Shown here: piece after piece, positions 36,202 through 46,524 of the stretch
How the letters are laid out: every line of letters starts with the position of its first letter
Numbering within the stretch: position 1 is the stretch's first letter
Assembly: GCA_034687125.1 (NCBI GenBank)
Contig: JAQGBZ010000005.1
Coordinates: forward strand, 62,001 to 126,000
Origin: Neelides folsomi
Taxonomy: Eukaryota > Arthropoda > Collembola > Neelipleona > Neelidae
Length of the DNA: 64,000 nucleotides
Direction of reading: 5' to 3'
Program-made: the position numbers and the translations under genes
The notes under the pieces: model-generated
The model's database searches: none
The model's input: the letters and a program-made list of their open reading frames with translations, nothing else
Told to the model about the DNA's origin: nothing

Positions 36202-37882
36202 TTACTCGTTACAAATGGATGAGAGGTCAAGGTTTGTGAGATGTGGGAGGTTGATGAGGTCAATGTCAGGACACAGGAACTTGTCGACGTCAACCTCGAC
36301 GCCACCAGTGAGGGAAATTTCTGGTCCTACAGGCGGAGTTGGAACAACACGACGAATCCCGGCATCTTCTCGAAACACATAAGTTCCAAATGGAAGATCC
36401 ATGAGGTGAGACAAGAAAGGATTATCAACCTGAAAATCCAATCAAATATTTTATTTTAATTTAAAATTATATTCCATTAATTAAAAAACATCAGATTTTA
36501 GTGAAGCACTGCATTTAAGCATTGAATGACTGAAGACATTATGTTTACCTGAACAATAGGAACAGAGCTATTCAATCTTTCCTCTTCCTCTTCTCTAATT
36601 GGAATGATTTTATCTCTAGCAATTTTAGACAATTTCTCTGCAACATCAGAAAGTTCCACTAGCATCTGAAAAAATAAATTCGTATGATTAAACTAAATTT
36701 TAATCGAAGATTAAACTTTAATTCGAGTTGAATAAACCAATAAAAAATATGAAATTAAAATAAAATGTTTAAATTAATTAAACGAACCTGATTAATTCCT
36801 AGATGTATCATTTTTTCTTCCACAACTTCCCAAATTGACCTCTCTTGATAAATCTTTACTTCTTTCTCCCTTATAGGAGTTGGTGAAGGTGATGTGGAAA
36901 CAGCTCTCGGTTCAATCCGACTCCCATTGTGATGATTACAATTCCCCGAATTTCCATTCTGACTCTCTAGAATAGGAACAGCAAATGAATGGAACAATCC
37001 GTTATTAGCACCTCCGTTCTGACGCCCATTGATGTTAAGCTGCTCTTCAGAATTTGACCCATTTCGCCCTCCTGGGTTCCGATAATAAGAAGAAAATGAG
37101 ATATTTTGTGAACTCGGTGGGTCAATTTGTTCTGCAATGCAAAGCTGCCTTGAAGCTGGTTGTTCCGGAGGGCTATTATCTTGGCGATTGAACGGAGATA
37201 GAAAAGAATCCCCATTTGTAATTAACGGACTTGCGGCAAAGTCCATGGGACTTTCACGATGTCCCTCTGTAGAAATTTCCAAATGTTGTAAAGTTTCTTC
37301 TTCTTCCACTTTGACATCTTCGAACGATGCCGGAGTTTGTGTGGACACCGGATGAGAAATCGGGTTTTTGACAGCCAGTGGCGGTTTACTTGCCGGAACT
37401 TCCGCATCGTTTTTCCGATGTTCGGGGAATTTCCTGTAATGGAGCTTGAGCTTTGTGTAGCCTAAATAGACCTTCAAGCAAGACTGGCATCTGAACATTT
37501 CCGGTGGATCTTTTTTCTGTTTGGCAAAAGGAGCTTTGACCGAGTTGGACGATGCGTTGGTTCCCGCCGGCTTCGACACTCGCCCCGTTCTCGTCACCGT
37601 TTCCGTCTTAGCTTGGACGAAGTCGAGCTCGTCGTTGTCCTCGAACCCCTCATCGTCGATGAGAGACTCGCGGCTGAGCTTCCGCTTCTTGACCCGGCTT
37701 TTGAGGATGACTTTCTTCTTGGGGAGGTCGCCCTCGTTCTCGGAGGAGATTGAAGAAACGCTTGACACTTCGGAGGTCCCATGGTCGGACGATGGGTTTG
37801 GCTGAAACTTCCTTGGGTCAATGACGATGACCCGGACCCTGCTCGCGGCTTTGTTTCCGGCCTCCGTGCCGACCTTAAGCAT
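36202..37882 (-). CDS. single C2H2-type zinc finger protein, probable nuclear regulator
   Basis: Exons 37882-36788, 36665-36549 and 36429-36202 give 479 residues. One finger is visible: FRCQSCLKVYLGYTKLKLHY with C132, C135, H148 and H155. The last spacing (six residues) is longer than the classical three to five. Upstream is a serine/acidic region with a basic patch (KKKVILKSRVKKRKLS), a likely nuclear signal. The middle is low-complexity, rich in Ser, Pro, Asn and Gln. The C-terminal 110 residues look folded: IWEVVEEKMIHLGINQMLVELSDVAEKLSKIA, then NPFLSHLMDLPFGTYVFRE. That helical motif resembles a region I associate with ZNF839-type proteins, but I am not certain. The first half of exon 1 is markedly GC-rich compared with the rest of the window. 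The donor of exon 1 (GTTCGT) is weak; the other splice sites are good. Confidence 0.75.
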
Positions 37883-37990
37883 TTTCAGTCTTGTGGATGA
37901 TTGACAGGAACTGGGCGACCTTCACGAGGCACTCCCTGACCCGGAGACGCGTCTCCGCACGAGGATTTCTATTTAATTTACGCTGGTATG
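37520..37990. other. GC/CpG-rich island over the 5' end of the zinc finger gene
   Basis: This stretch is visibly far richer in G, C and CpG than anywhere else in the window (for example GACGAAGTCGAGCTCGTCG). It covers the first about 120 codons and the leader. It may be a CpG-island-like promoter or reflect unusual codon use. Confidence 0.6.
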
Positions 37991-38377
37991 GAGGAACATG
38001 ACCTCGTCACGACGCTTTCTCGTCCCTTGTCCATTTTGTCCACCATTGTCTATTGTTTATGACTTTTTGGATTTCCAAATGAGATTACAAATAAACCGCA
38101 TTGGGCCATTTGCGTCTATGTCTAGCTTTAGTCGTTTGTACAATAAAAGTACGACTTTACCCCAATAGAAAAAAGTAGCGTTGAATTTGATTTCACGCTT
38201 TTTACATTTATAGCAGTCGTCAATTTAATCTTTATAGTTAAATTTTTAATTAATTATAATCATAACCACTAAATGTAAATAATGAAATTAAGCCCTGTAG
38301 ATTAAATTAAAACTATTTATTTATTTATTTATAAATAATTTTTTTCACTCATAATTGACTCTTACTTAAATGTGTTG
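37883..38377. other. tandem spacer between zinc finger and ODAD1-like genes
   Basis: 495 bases. The first 110 (to about 37990) continue the GC-rich block and should be the zinc finger gene leader/promoter. The rest is AT-rich 3' sequence of the upstream gene. Confidence 0.55.
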
Positions 38378-40873
38378 TTATAAATGAAGATTATCATCGC
38401 TATTTAACAACTCATCTTCATCAATTTCATCCTGGTCGCCATCCCCATCATAGACATTTAAAGCAGCTGACCTCTCAAAGTCGAGATCCGAAAGTGAATC
38501 GTTGATTGATACGAGTTCGCTGACTTCTTGTGTGCTTTCCTCAGCCTTCAATTCCAATACGCGCATTTTGCTCAAGATTGAATCACGCAACTCGATATAT
38601 GAAAATGGTCGCTCTGAAGTTGCTTTTGCGGCATCTTCTTCATCCTCTCCTTGATTTCTGCAATTAAGGTCGAACATCAATTTATTAATTAAATAAGAAA
38701 TATAGAACTTTGTAGTTTTAATTTTATTTATTTAACAATTATACAAAAAATAAATAAATCGTTTACTGTTGAAGGGCTATTTGGAATCGTGGGGGTTTGA
38801 AAGGACCTCCGGTCGATTTTGGTTTCAATCCTTGATATCCAAACGGTGGGGCTTTCTTTGGCAGTGGAAGTCCGTTGACCTCGTGGCTTCTCCTTATTTC
38901 GAGAATGGATTTTTTGAAAATCAACTCGCTGATTCGATGCTCAAGGACCGTCATGCAGAGATGGGCATTAAATGGATTAATTCCGTTCATATTTCCTTTT
39001 AAAAATTAAATTGTTAATAAATAAAGATCTTATTAAATAGATGGAAACTTCTCATCAGATGAATTCAAAGCCTTTTGACATTTGGGAAAAATTTATTTAA
39101 CTACATAATTGTAAATACCAAGAAGGATAATAATGGAAGCATTGGTGCATTTGGTCATATTGAAAACGTCATCTAACAATCCTATAGCTTTCTCCATGTT
39201 CGCTTCTGTTTTATTCCATTCTTTGAGCAAGCGAATGAATTTTTCCTTTTGCTCTTGCAATTTTTCTTCCAAGATGAGCATTTCTTTCATTCGAGCTCGA
39301 TCCGTCTCTGTTGTCTCTTTATGGATTTCTTCGATTTCCTTAACAGTGTTCATATTGGCTTCTTTCAAAGCTGAAATCTGTTTACATTTTAAATAAATTA
39401 TATTAAAATAAGTTAATAAAATATTTAGTTAAATCACCCATTTCATAAGTAATCGAAAGTACTGTGGTGTTGTAAAATTATTTATTATTATTTACTTCAT
39501 GGTTAAGATCCGAAAGATATTTGAAAGCTCCAAAGTTTTTCTGTTCTCTTAATTCATAATGTTGGATGAGACCTTCAATCGTGTGGGGCTTTGTATTGAG
39601 GCTTTTGGCCATTTTGAGAATAATTTTAAAAGAATGTTCATAAAGTGCAAGACGATATTCTAATTCGCCTAACACGTTGTTCATCCGTCTTGTTTCTCTT
39701 TCATAGGAACTTTCTTGAAGCTCCCGGATTCTGTTTTTTGTACCCATAAAGTCACGTAATTTGGAGTCGTGGTGAAGAATTCGTGTAAATTCTTTGATTT
39801 CAAGAACATGCTGCTTGGAATCTTTGTCATTACGGTCTTTGAGTGAATGAATTTTATTCACGTGCTCGTCTCTATTTAACGATTTTAAATGAACTTTAGT
39901 TTCCCTTTAAAGCATTTACCTAATTGATTTAATAAAAATAAAAACAATAAAAATTGGAAGTTCTTTTGTCAAATCTACCTTTTTTCATAAGCGTTTGAAG
40001 CCTGGTAAACGATATCACCATTCCTCACTTTAATCTGATGCATTAATTTCTTATAAGCTAAGAGTCTCTTATAGAAATTTCCTCTTAATCGGAGCATCAT
40101 ATTGATTTCTTCTCTGATCGCTTTGTTCCGTGTGCAAATTGTATCAAATTGAGTCACATGCTGTATGAAAAATGTAAATATCGTTATATTGAATTCATAT
40201 GTGCAAAATGCAATCAGTGTTTACTAAACTTAAAAATAACGCGAATTTAATGTTTTAAAAATTACATGATATAAACGGTTTTCTAATAACATCAAACGCC
40301 TTTGTCCATTTCTATACGTCATAGTTTGTCCATAGATAGCTCGAACTTTGAGTTTTTGTTCAATAATCCTCTTCTGGATTTTATCAACTTCAGACTCTGA
40401 ATGAATAAAAATTTGAACGAGAATTTGAATTAAAAAATGTTATCAATCTAATTCCAAAATGTTTAAAATAAGGACAAAACACAGACATATAACGCAAATC
40501 AATATTTTATGTATTTTAATATTAAACAAAGATTACCAATTCCATCAATTGTTAAAAGACTCTGTCGTATATTGAGCATGTATTCTTCATATTTCTGAAG
40601 GATGTCCAAAATGTGTCGAATGCTCTTCTTGTCTTTTATTCGATTGACCAAAGATTCCGAGTTTGCAATGTCGGTGAGAAGAGAAGATCTCTCGGACTCA
40701 AAAACCCTCACGAGTTTTCCGGCCTGATTTGTCGCTTTCCCATAATCTTCCTGCAAGTCTTGTCGTGCATCTTCCATTAACCGATATTGGCGATGAAGTT
40801 TCAAAAACTCTTCTTTCACAAGTTTCTCAAAATCAATCTCGGAGGTTTCATCGCGGATTGACAATGAAGCCAT
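38378..40873 (-). CDS. outer dynein arm docking complex coiled-coil protein (ODAD1/CCDC63-like)
   Basis: Seven exons (40873-40537, 40396-40266, 40160-39979, 39871-39496, 39377-39119, 38995-38767, 38657-38378) give 597 residues, almost all predicted coiled coil. Matches to the CCDC114/CCDC63/ODAD family: N-terminal LVKEEFLKLHRQYRLMEDAR, then LENRLYHHVTQFDTICTRNKAIREEI, a short NYERLL-like stretch FYKRLLAYKK, IVYQASNAYEKRDEHVNKI, and RIRELQESSYERETRRMNNV. These proteins dock the outer dynein arms on doublet microtubules of motile cilia and flagella, so the gene implies flagellated sperm. The last two exons (APPFGYQGLKPKS, then an acidic tail DGDGDQDEIDEDELLNSDD) are not conserved in my memory of the family. 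The exon 5 acceptor was chosen at CAG|ATTTCAG because only that keeps the frame. Confidence 0.85.
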
Positions 40874-41245
40874 CTTGAAGAGGTTTAAATAACAATTTAG
40901 TTGCGTAAGTTAAAACGGTTAAAAAGGCAAATTAATTATTTATGTAAAGGTGTAATAAATAGGATTAAAACAATATTACGAACAATGAGGTAAAAGTTCC
41001 CCAAAACAAATTACATTGTTTTAGTAATTAACTTAATGAACAATGAAAGTTAAAACTTAATTCGATCAATTGAAATTTTAATTTTAGCAATAGAAACATT
41101 GGGTTTAATTAATTTTTTACCAAGCTTTTTGGAGGATTTCTTCTCTTCTTTCAATAAGTTTAAATATTTTTTAATTTGTGAATTCAATCACAATCACGTT
41201 TTATTTAGTTTTTTTCATTCCTTTTAATAACCCGAAATCAGAATT
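40874..41245. promoter_or_regulatory. short divergent promoter region ODAD1-like / Q-rich gene
   Basis: Only 372 AT-rich bases separate two start codons pointing apart, so the two genes may share a bidirectional promoter. No TATA element was convincing. Confidence 0.5.
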
Positions 41246-42848
41246 ATGTTGTACAATAGATCAATTTACTACGGTCGTCCCACCACCTCGATGAATCCTC
41301 AACAGCCAAGATCTGCCTACGCTCAAAGAAACTCTTCATCTTATCCAATGCAACAAGTAAATTCTCAAATTACTTCTTGTGTCCTTTCCCCTAAAATCTA
41401 ACCCGAAAAATTAAAATTAAAATCGCTTGGTTTAAAATTCTAATTTTACGTTCTTTTCAGCAAGCATCGACGCCATCATTTTCAACTCAACGGAACCCAA
41501 TTTCCCCGCAGGTAATAAATCTTAAATACCATTAGATGAAAAGTCTGGTATTAACAAGTCTATTTACAATTTGTTAAGTACAAAGTACTTAAGAATTCGT
41601 GTAAAATTAAATTCATTAAATATTTCTAAAATTTTTAGAGCCCAAAATGGGGAGCAGCTCGACCACAGACAAGATATGCCCCACACCGTACAATGGCAAC
41701 TCCACAACAATCCTGGAACCAAAACTACGGAACAGCTTCTATGACCAACGTTGGAGGAAGAAGTCAAGACTATCGACCTCCAATGGGATATCAAAACCAG
41801 GGATCTTCAAGGTACAATCTCTCGGCCCAGCAAATGCAACAAATGTCCCAACAAATGCAACAACAACAATCCCAGCAACAACAGCAAGCTTCCTCCCATC
41901 AACAAATCATCTCCGCTGATCAAATTCCCAAAGGAGACAATGTGAAATATGTCCAGATGAAATGGGATGATATTCTCGGAGGGAAAGATGGGATGAAGTT
42001 GATGATGTCGCCGCCATCAGGAGATGGAAATCGTCAAGTTAGAATTGCTGTTGGAAATAATGAGCAAAATTCAGCTCAGGTAAAAAAATTATCATTAATA
42101 AACTGATTAATCAACAAAATATTATTTATTTAATCTTTTAGATTTCATTAAGATTTCTTAATTTTAATTAAAGTTAATGTATTGTTAATAGGCCCCGGGA
42201 GAAGTTCCCTTGAAAGTTGTATCTTTTGATCCTGTAAGCAATTGGAGTGGCGAAGGTGGAATCGTCGTCAAAGGAGGCTTCAACTATGGGAATGGAGCAA
42301 TTGAAGAGTCTTCGCCCCAAAATGCCATTTCTTATGGTGGAGGGCGTATGAGCATGATGCAACAAGGGAACGGTGGTAAAAGAGTGATGCAAACAGCTTC
42401 TTTTCCCGCTTTCAACAACAACCAGTGTTATCAACAAAACCAACAACAGCAACAGAACCAACAACAGTATAATCAAAAACAACAGAATCAACAACAATAT
42501 CAACAAAAACAACAGCAACATAATATGGGAATGATGGGAGGACAAATGGGTGGAGGTGGAGCAGCTATGAACATGAACAATATGCACATGATGGCTCCAA
42601 TTGTAATTGGAAGAGATCAGCTCAGCCCTGAGAATGTAAAAAGATAAAAATAACAATAAAGTTAATTAATAATGAATTTCATGAATTGTAATTTTTCGAT
42701 TGTGATTTTAATCTTTTTGTTGATTTAAAAGGTGATTGGAACAAAGACGATCAACGGGATGGAAGTTCAAATGATGAAACCGATCCACATTCCCTACAAC
42801 GCTTTTCAAGAACAACAACCAGGGCAAAACTTTGGATATGGGAATTAA
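41246..42848 (+). CDS. glutamine/asparagine-rich protein of unknown family
   Basis: Five exons (41246-41356, 41461-41511, 41639-42079, 42192-42635, 42732-42848), every intron in phase 0, give 387 residues. The N-terminal 120 residues are Ser/Pro/Gln/Arg/Tyr-rich without a signal peptide. Runs of Gln and Met follow (MQQMSQQMQQQQSQQQQQ). Then comes an apparently folded block: DQIPKGDNVKYVQMKWDDIL, GNRQVRIAVGNNEQ, VPLKVVSFDPVSNWSGEGGI and VVKGGFNYGNGAIEESS. A second Gln tract (about residues 282-308) and a Met/Gly stretch precede the C-terminus APIVIGRDQLSPENVIGTKT...GMEVQMMKPIHIPYNAFQ. I do not recognise the family. Low-complexity Q/Y/G composition suggests an aggregation-prone or phase-separating protein (RNA-binding, silk or cement-like are all conceivable). 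AATAAA at 42885 lies 36 bases after the stop. Confidence 0.8.
42433..42520 (+). repeat. CAA/CAG glutamine-codon repeat tract
   Basis: Imperfect CAA/CAG repeats mixed with AAC and TAT codons in exon 4 of the Q-rich gene, coding a Gln/Asn/Lys/Tyr run. A smaller tract lies at 41834-41890. Such tracts are prone to length change by slippage. Confidence 0.75.
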
Positions 42849-43212
42849 CTTCTTTGATAATTAAATCACAAAATTCATTTTTGAAATAAAATATAAAAAT
42901 TGAAACAAAATTATCTATAAAATTTTAAATAAATAAAAATATTGACAAGTCGAAATAAATTGGTAATTCTCGATTTTATTTTCGCATATCTTTTATAGTG
43001 AATTGTGATTTATGATTTTTTAATATTTTAAATTGTAATAATTGTTAACAATTAAAAAATTAGTTTTGACTAAGAACAGTTTAAAATTCGACGATTCTAA
43101 ACTAGGATAAATATTTTGTATGACTAATAATATTAATTAACAAAGATTGTGTAAATGCAAAAGTCTAGTCAAAGATATTTAAATACATATTAAAAATAAT
43201 TTAAGTTAAATT
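42849..43212. other. convergent intergenic region
   Basis: 364 AT-rich bases between the Q-rich gene and AGK 3' ends. AATAAA at 42885 serves the Q-rich gene. No other feature was recognised. Confidence 0.6.
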
Positions 43213-45368
43213 CTAATTAGAAAAGAAATAAACTTTCTTGCGTAGAAGTTTCACTTTGAGAGGTTTCACTTCAAATTCTTCATTGTCAATTGATAGGAAT
43301 TCGGGTGATGAAATTGGAGTGATTTCAGCTTCTCTGAACATTACTCTTTTTTCTAACGCTGGCTCTTGATTTTTTAACCGTCTGAGTCCTTCTGTGATAA
43401 AGGTGAATCCTCTCGTTTCATTTGATCCAATTTCCATTTCTAGTAAACCATTTCCCTTTCTTCGGATGTTAAATTCTGGGCACATAAAATAAAGATTTAA
43501 TAAATATCCTTGAAATCATTAAAAGACGACCAAGTTTACTTACCAGGAGTGTCAATAGTCATTGTAGCCCACTGGCCACAAATCGTATTGGTCGTTTCTT
43601 CTACTTCTAAAGGTAAGTCGGTTTCTTCAGCTGTGAATCAAATTATATAAAATCTTATCAAATTGGTCTTAATAAAAATTAATTAATTTTCTACCTTGCT
43701 AATTTATTGAATTTTATTTTATTGGATCTTACCATAAACTGCAGGCCTTCTAAAGATTGAAAAAATTCTTGAGAAAATATTCATTCCAGGTTGAACTTCC
43801 ACAGGTTTTTCTTCAAAGTTGCAAACCGCGCAATTTTCACATGCGGGAATATAACGGATTTCAGCTTTAAAGTTCGGCAGACTACTTGACCGAATTAATG
43901 ACCAGAATGTTGAAAAAGTCTCGCCAAAAAATCCTGGCATTGAGTCTTTGATGATATTAGCTTCACGGAATTGGCCCATGATTACACCTGACATTGCATA
44001 AATAGGCTTTCTCGTTATTTTTTCTTGAACTTCTTCGGTATCTTTGTTCTTCTCGTTCTTCACTTCGGCCTCTGGAATTTTTACTTCATTAATTGTATGT
44101 TCTTCAGGGGCGGGTTCTGAATCCACATTGCTCAGGTCGACTTCTGGGGCGGGTTCTGAACCCACAATGTTCAGATCAACTTCTTCAGCAAGGGAAGGTT
44201 CTTGGACAATTTGAGCATTTTCTTCAATGACAGGTGAATAAATCTCCTTTAAAAACAAATCATAGTTAAAGACATAAAATAAATTAAAAAGGTTAAAATA
44301 ACTCAATAAACAATTTAAATTTTAAAGATTTTGGTTATTACGGGAATATCTTCTTCAATAGCTTGAATTTCTATCACATCTTGTGGAGTGATTTTGTGTC
44401 GAACTACAACAATTGCAGCTTCAGCTGAAAGTTCCGAATCTCTGGCATTGGGTTTATTGAGAAGGATTTTGGCAAACACGTTATGACTGCCAACTGGAAT
44501 AAGTGCAATGGGAAATCGCTGTATAACTGATTCAGCATCTTCTCTTCTGAGCAACCCAGTAATGACCTACAAAGACAATTAAAAGTTAATATAATAACGT
44601 AGATTATCTTACATTCTTCTAACTAACTCATCTATTATTCTTGGATTAAGTTAATGAGTAAAATGTGATTTAAGATGATTAATTACTTACTTCCATTAAA
44701 GTTCCATCTCCTCCAACGACACCTGAAAAATATTCATATTGTCAATTTTTAATTCTATTGCTAATTAATCATTCAATAAAATTTATTTTTTTCACTTTAA
44801 CTTACCAATTACATTAGTCTTTTCTATAATTCCAGTTAAATCTCTTGCTTCGGAGATTCTTTCTGTTTGAACAACGTTGACCAAAAATCCAGCTAAATTA
44901 AGAATTGGCTTTGCAAAATTCTCAAACTTTTTGACCGCTTTCCTAAAATTCATTATTATGATTTATTTATGATCGTTATAATCAAATCACTCAAAAATTG
45001 TATACATTATTGATTTGTTAATTTCAAATTACTTATAAGATGCTGTTGGATTTAAAATGATGGTTATGTGTTTAGGCTTCGCAACCATTGGTAGGGGTTT
45101 ATTTCCAGAAGCATCTGCTTCCTCACAAAAACGCCTCATCATCAAAAAATCGCTAATACATATAAATATTATTAGTGAGTATTTTATTTTTGTAATCCAT
45201 TTAAAATTGTTAAAAATATATAGTTTTGTTGATAGATTGATAAGTCTTAAAAAGATTTATTTCTTACAGGCTTTTTGTATGTGCGTAGTTTATGCCGAAG
45301 CCTGCAACAATAGCAGCAAAAGTTGATTTCTTCCAATTATTCCTTAATGTTTTTAAAACCTTAGCCAT
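43213..45368 (-). CDS. AGK: mitochondrial acylglycerol kinase
   Basis: Eight exons (45368-45268, 45152-45033, 44942-44806, 44722-44691, 44566-44342, 44246-43733, 43630-43544, 43475-43213) give 492 residues. The N-terminus MAKVLKTLRNNWKKSTFA matches the AGK membrane/targeting segment. The kinase core follows: ITIILNPTAS, VIGVVGGDGTLMEVITGLLRR (GGDGT nucleotide motif), FPIALIPVGSHNVFAK and PIYAMSGVIMGQFREANI. The C-terminus SIDNEEFEVKPLKVKLLRKKVYFF matches the family end. AGK phosphorylates mono- and diacylglycerol at the inner mitochondrial membrane and is also a TIM22 subunit in animals. A non-conserved acidic insert of about 77 residues (206-282) precedes PIYAMSG and contains a 13-residue tandem repeat. 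The GGDGT motif lies on a 32-base exon. Human AGK is about 422 residues, so the insert explains the extra length. Confidence 0.94.
44107..44184 (-). repeat. 39-bp tandem duplication within the AGK acidic insert
   Basis: Two adjacent copies of a 39-base unit (GGGGCGGGTTCTGAA... on the + strand, starting near 44108 and 44147) encode VDLNIVGSEPAPE and VDLSNVDSEPAPE. The copies differ at a handful of bases, so the duplication is fairly recent. Confidence 0.8.
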
Positions 45369-46524
45369 TGTTAAATATTTAAGTATTTATAATTGTTAAA
45401 ATGTAACTGAAAGTGAATAATTTGCAAAATTGCAATTTATTATTTTCTTTGCTCTTCTTTCGAGTTTATTCGAATTCTTTACATTCGTGAACATAGTTTA
45501 GTCCCAATCTACTTGGTTCAATAAGAGAAATATGATTTGTCTACGTCTATTCCCTGATATGCAACGCCGGCAAGATATGAATTGTAATTAAACGGCGCAT
45601 TGACTTTATAAATGAAATATGGCATTAATATTTCATTTAAAACTAAATGGAGTTTTAGAAAATATTAAAAGTATCTTGTTATTGTCTATTTAAACAGAGT
45701 TGTGATGAATGAGTTGAGATTAAGCATGACCTTAACTTTAAATTAATATTTGAGACATGTTTGAGTAGTGATCTTCTTAATTTTTTATATGCAACTTTAG
45801 AGTAATAATTTATTGCTATTCTTCGTTGTATAATTCATCACTTAGCTTCTGAAATAAAGTTATATTATGCATTTTTCTTCTAAAGGTCCTTCTTGGGGAA
45901 TAAAATTAGACAGTAAGTGTGCCTTGAAGGTAATTAGCACTTCTAATGATTCAAGCACTTAGACCGACCTACTTACCCACAAAACGCTTTTAAATTTCAA
46001 ACTCCGAAGGTCTTTCTTTGACATCTGAATGCGGATTTATGAGTTTTGTTAAATATGTAGAAAGGAAATGATTTGTAATTTGGATTAAAATTTATTTATT
46101 TTTATAAATTGTTATATTTAACATCATACATCGATAAATTATTTGGCATTCAAGTTGTTTTTCATATAAATAAGCTATAAGTTTATAATATTTAATACAA
46201 AATACGATATTGAATTTTCAATACCTTTTATATACAGTTAAAACAAAGTAGCAAATGGCTAACCTAAACCCTAAAATACAACAACTTTAATATTTAATTT
46301 ACGTCGTATATTTTAACATAAATGATCTTATTGCATAAAAAAGTCTATTTTAAGAGCTAAGCTAAACCTCATATTAGAAATATACATTAAAATATTGAAT
46401 ATTTATATTATCTGTATTGATTTTCAAAGCTTATATAGCTTATATTATGTTACATAAAAGGCTCCCTAATGTGTTTTTAGTTGCGGAAAATAAAATTAAT
46501 TATAGTCCAATATTTGTTCGTAGA
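45369..46524. other. intergenic region, no gene seen
   Basis: About 1.16 kb in tandem orientation between the AGK start and the 3' end of the four-pass membrane gene. The part near 45370-45620 is the likely AGK promoter. Nothing else was recognised. Confidence 0.6.

Noticed and set aside
37521-37821. Serine-rich frames in other phases of the zinc finger exon 1
   Set aside because: GC-rich coding DNA lacks stops in the other frames; the 375-codon frame is the one containing the finger and spliced C-terminus.
42174-42656. 160-codon minus-strand frame opposite the Q-rich gene
   Set aside because: It is the antisense of CAA/CAG repeats and reads as leucine-rich low complexity; the plus strand has the consistent exon structure.
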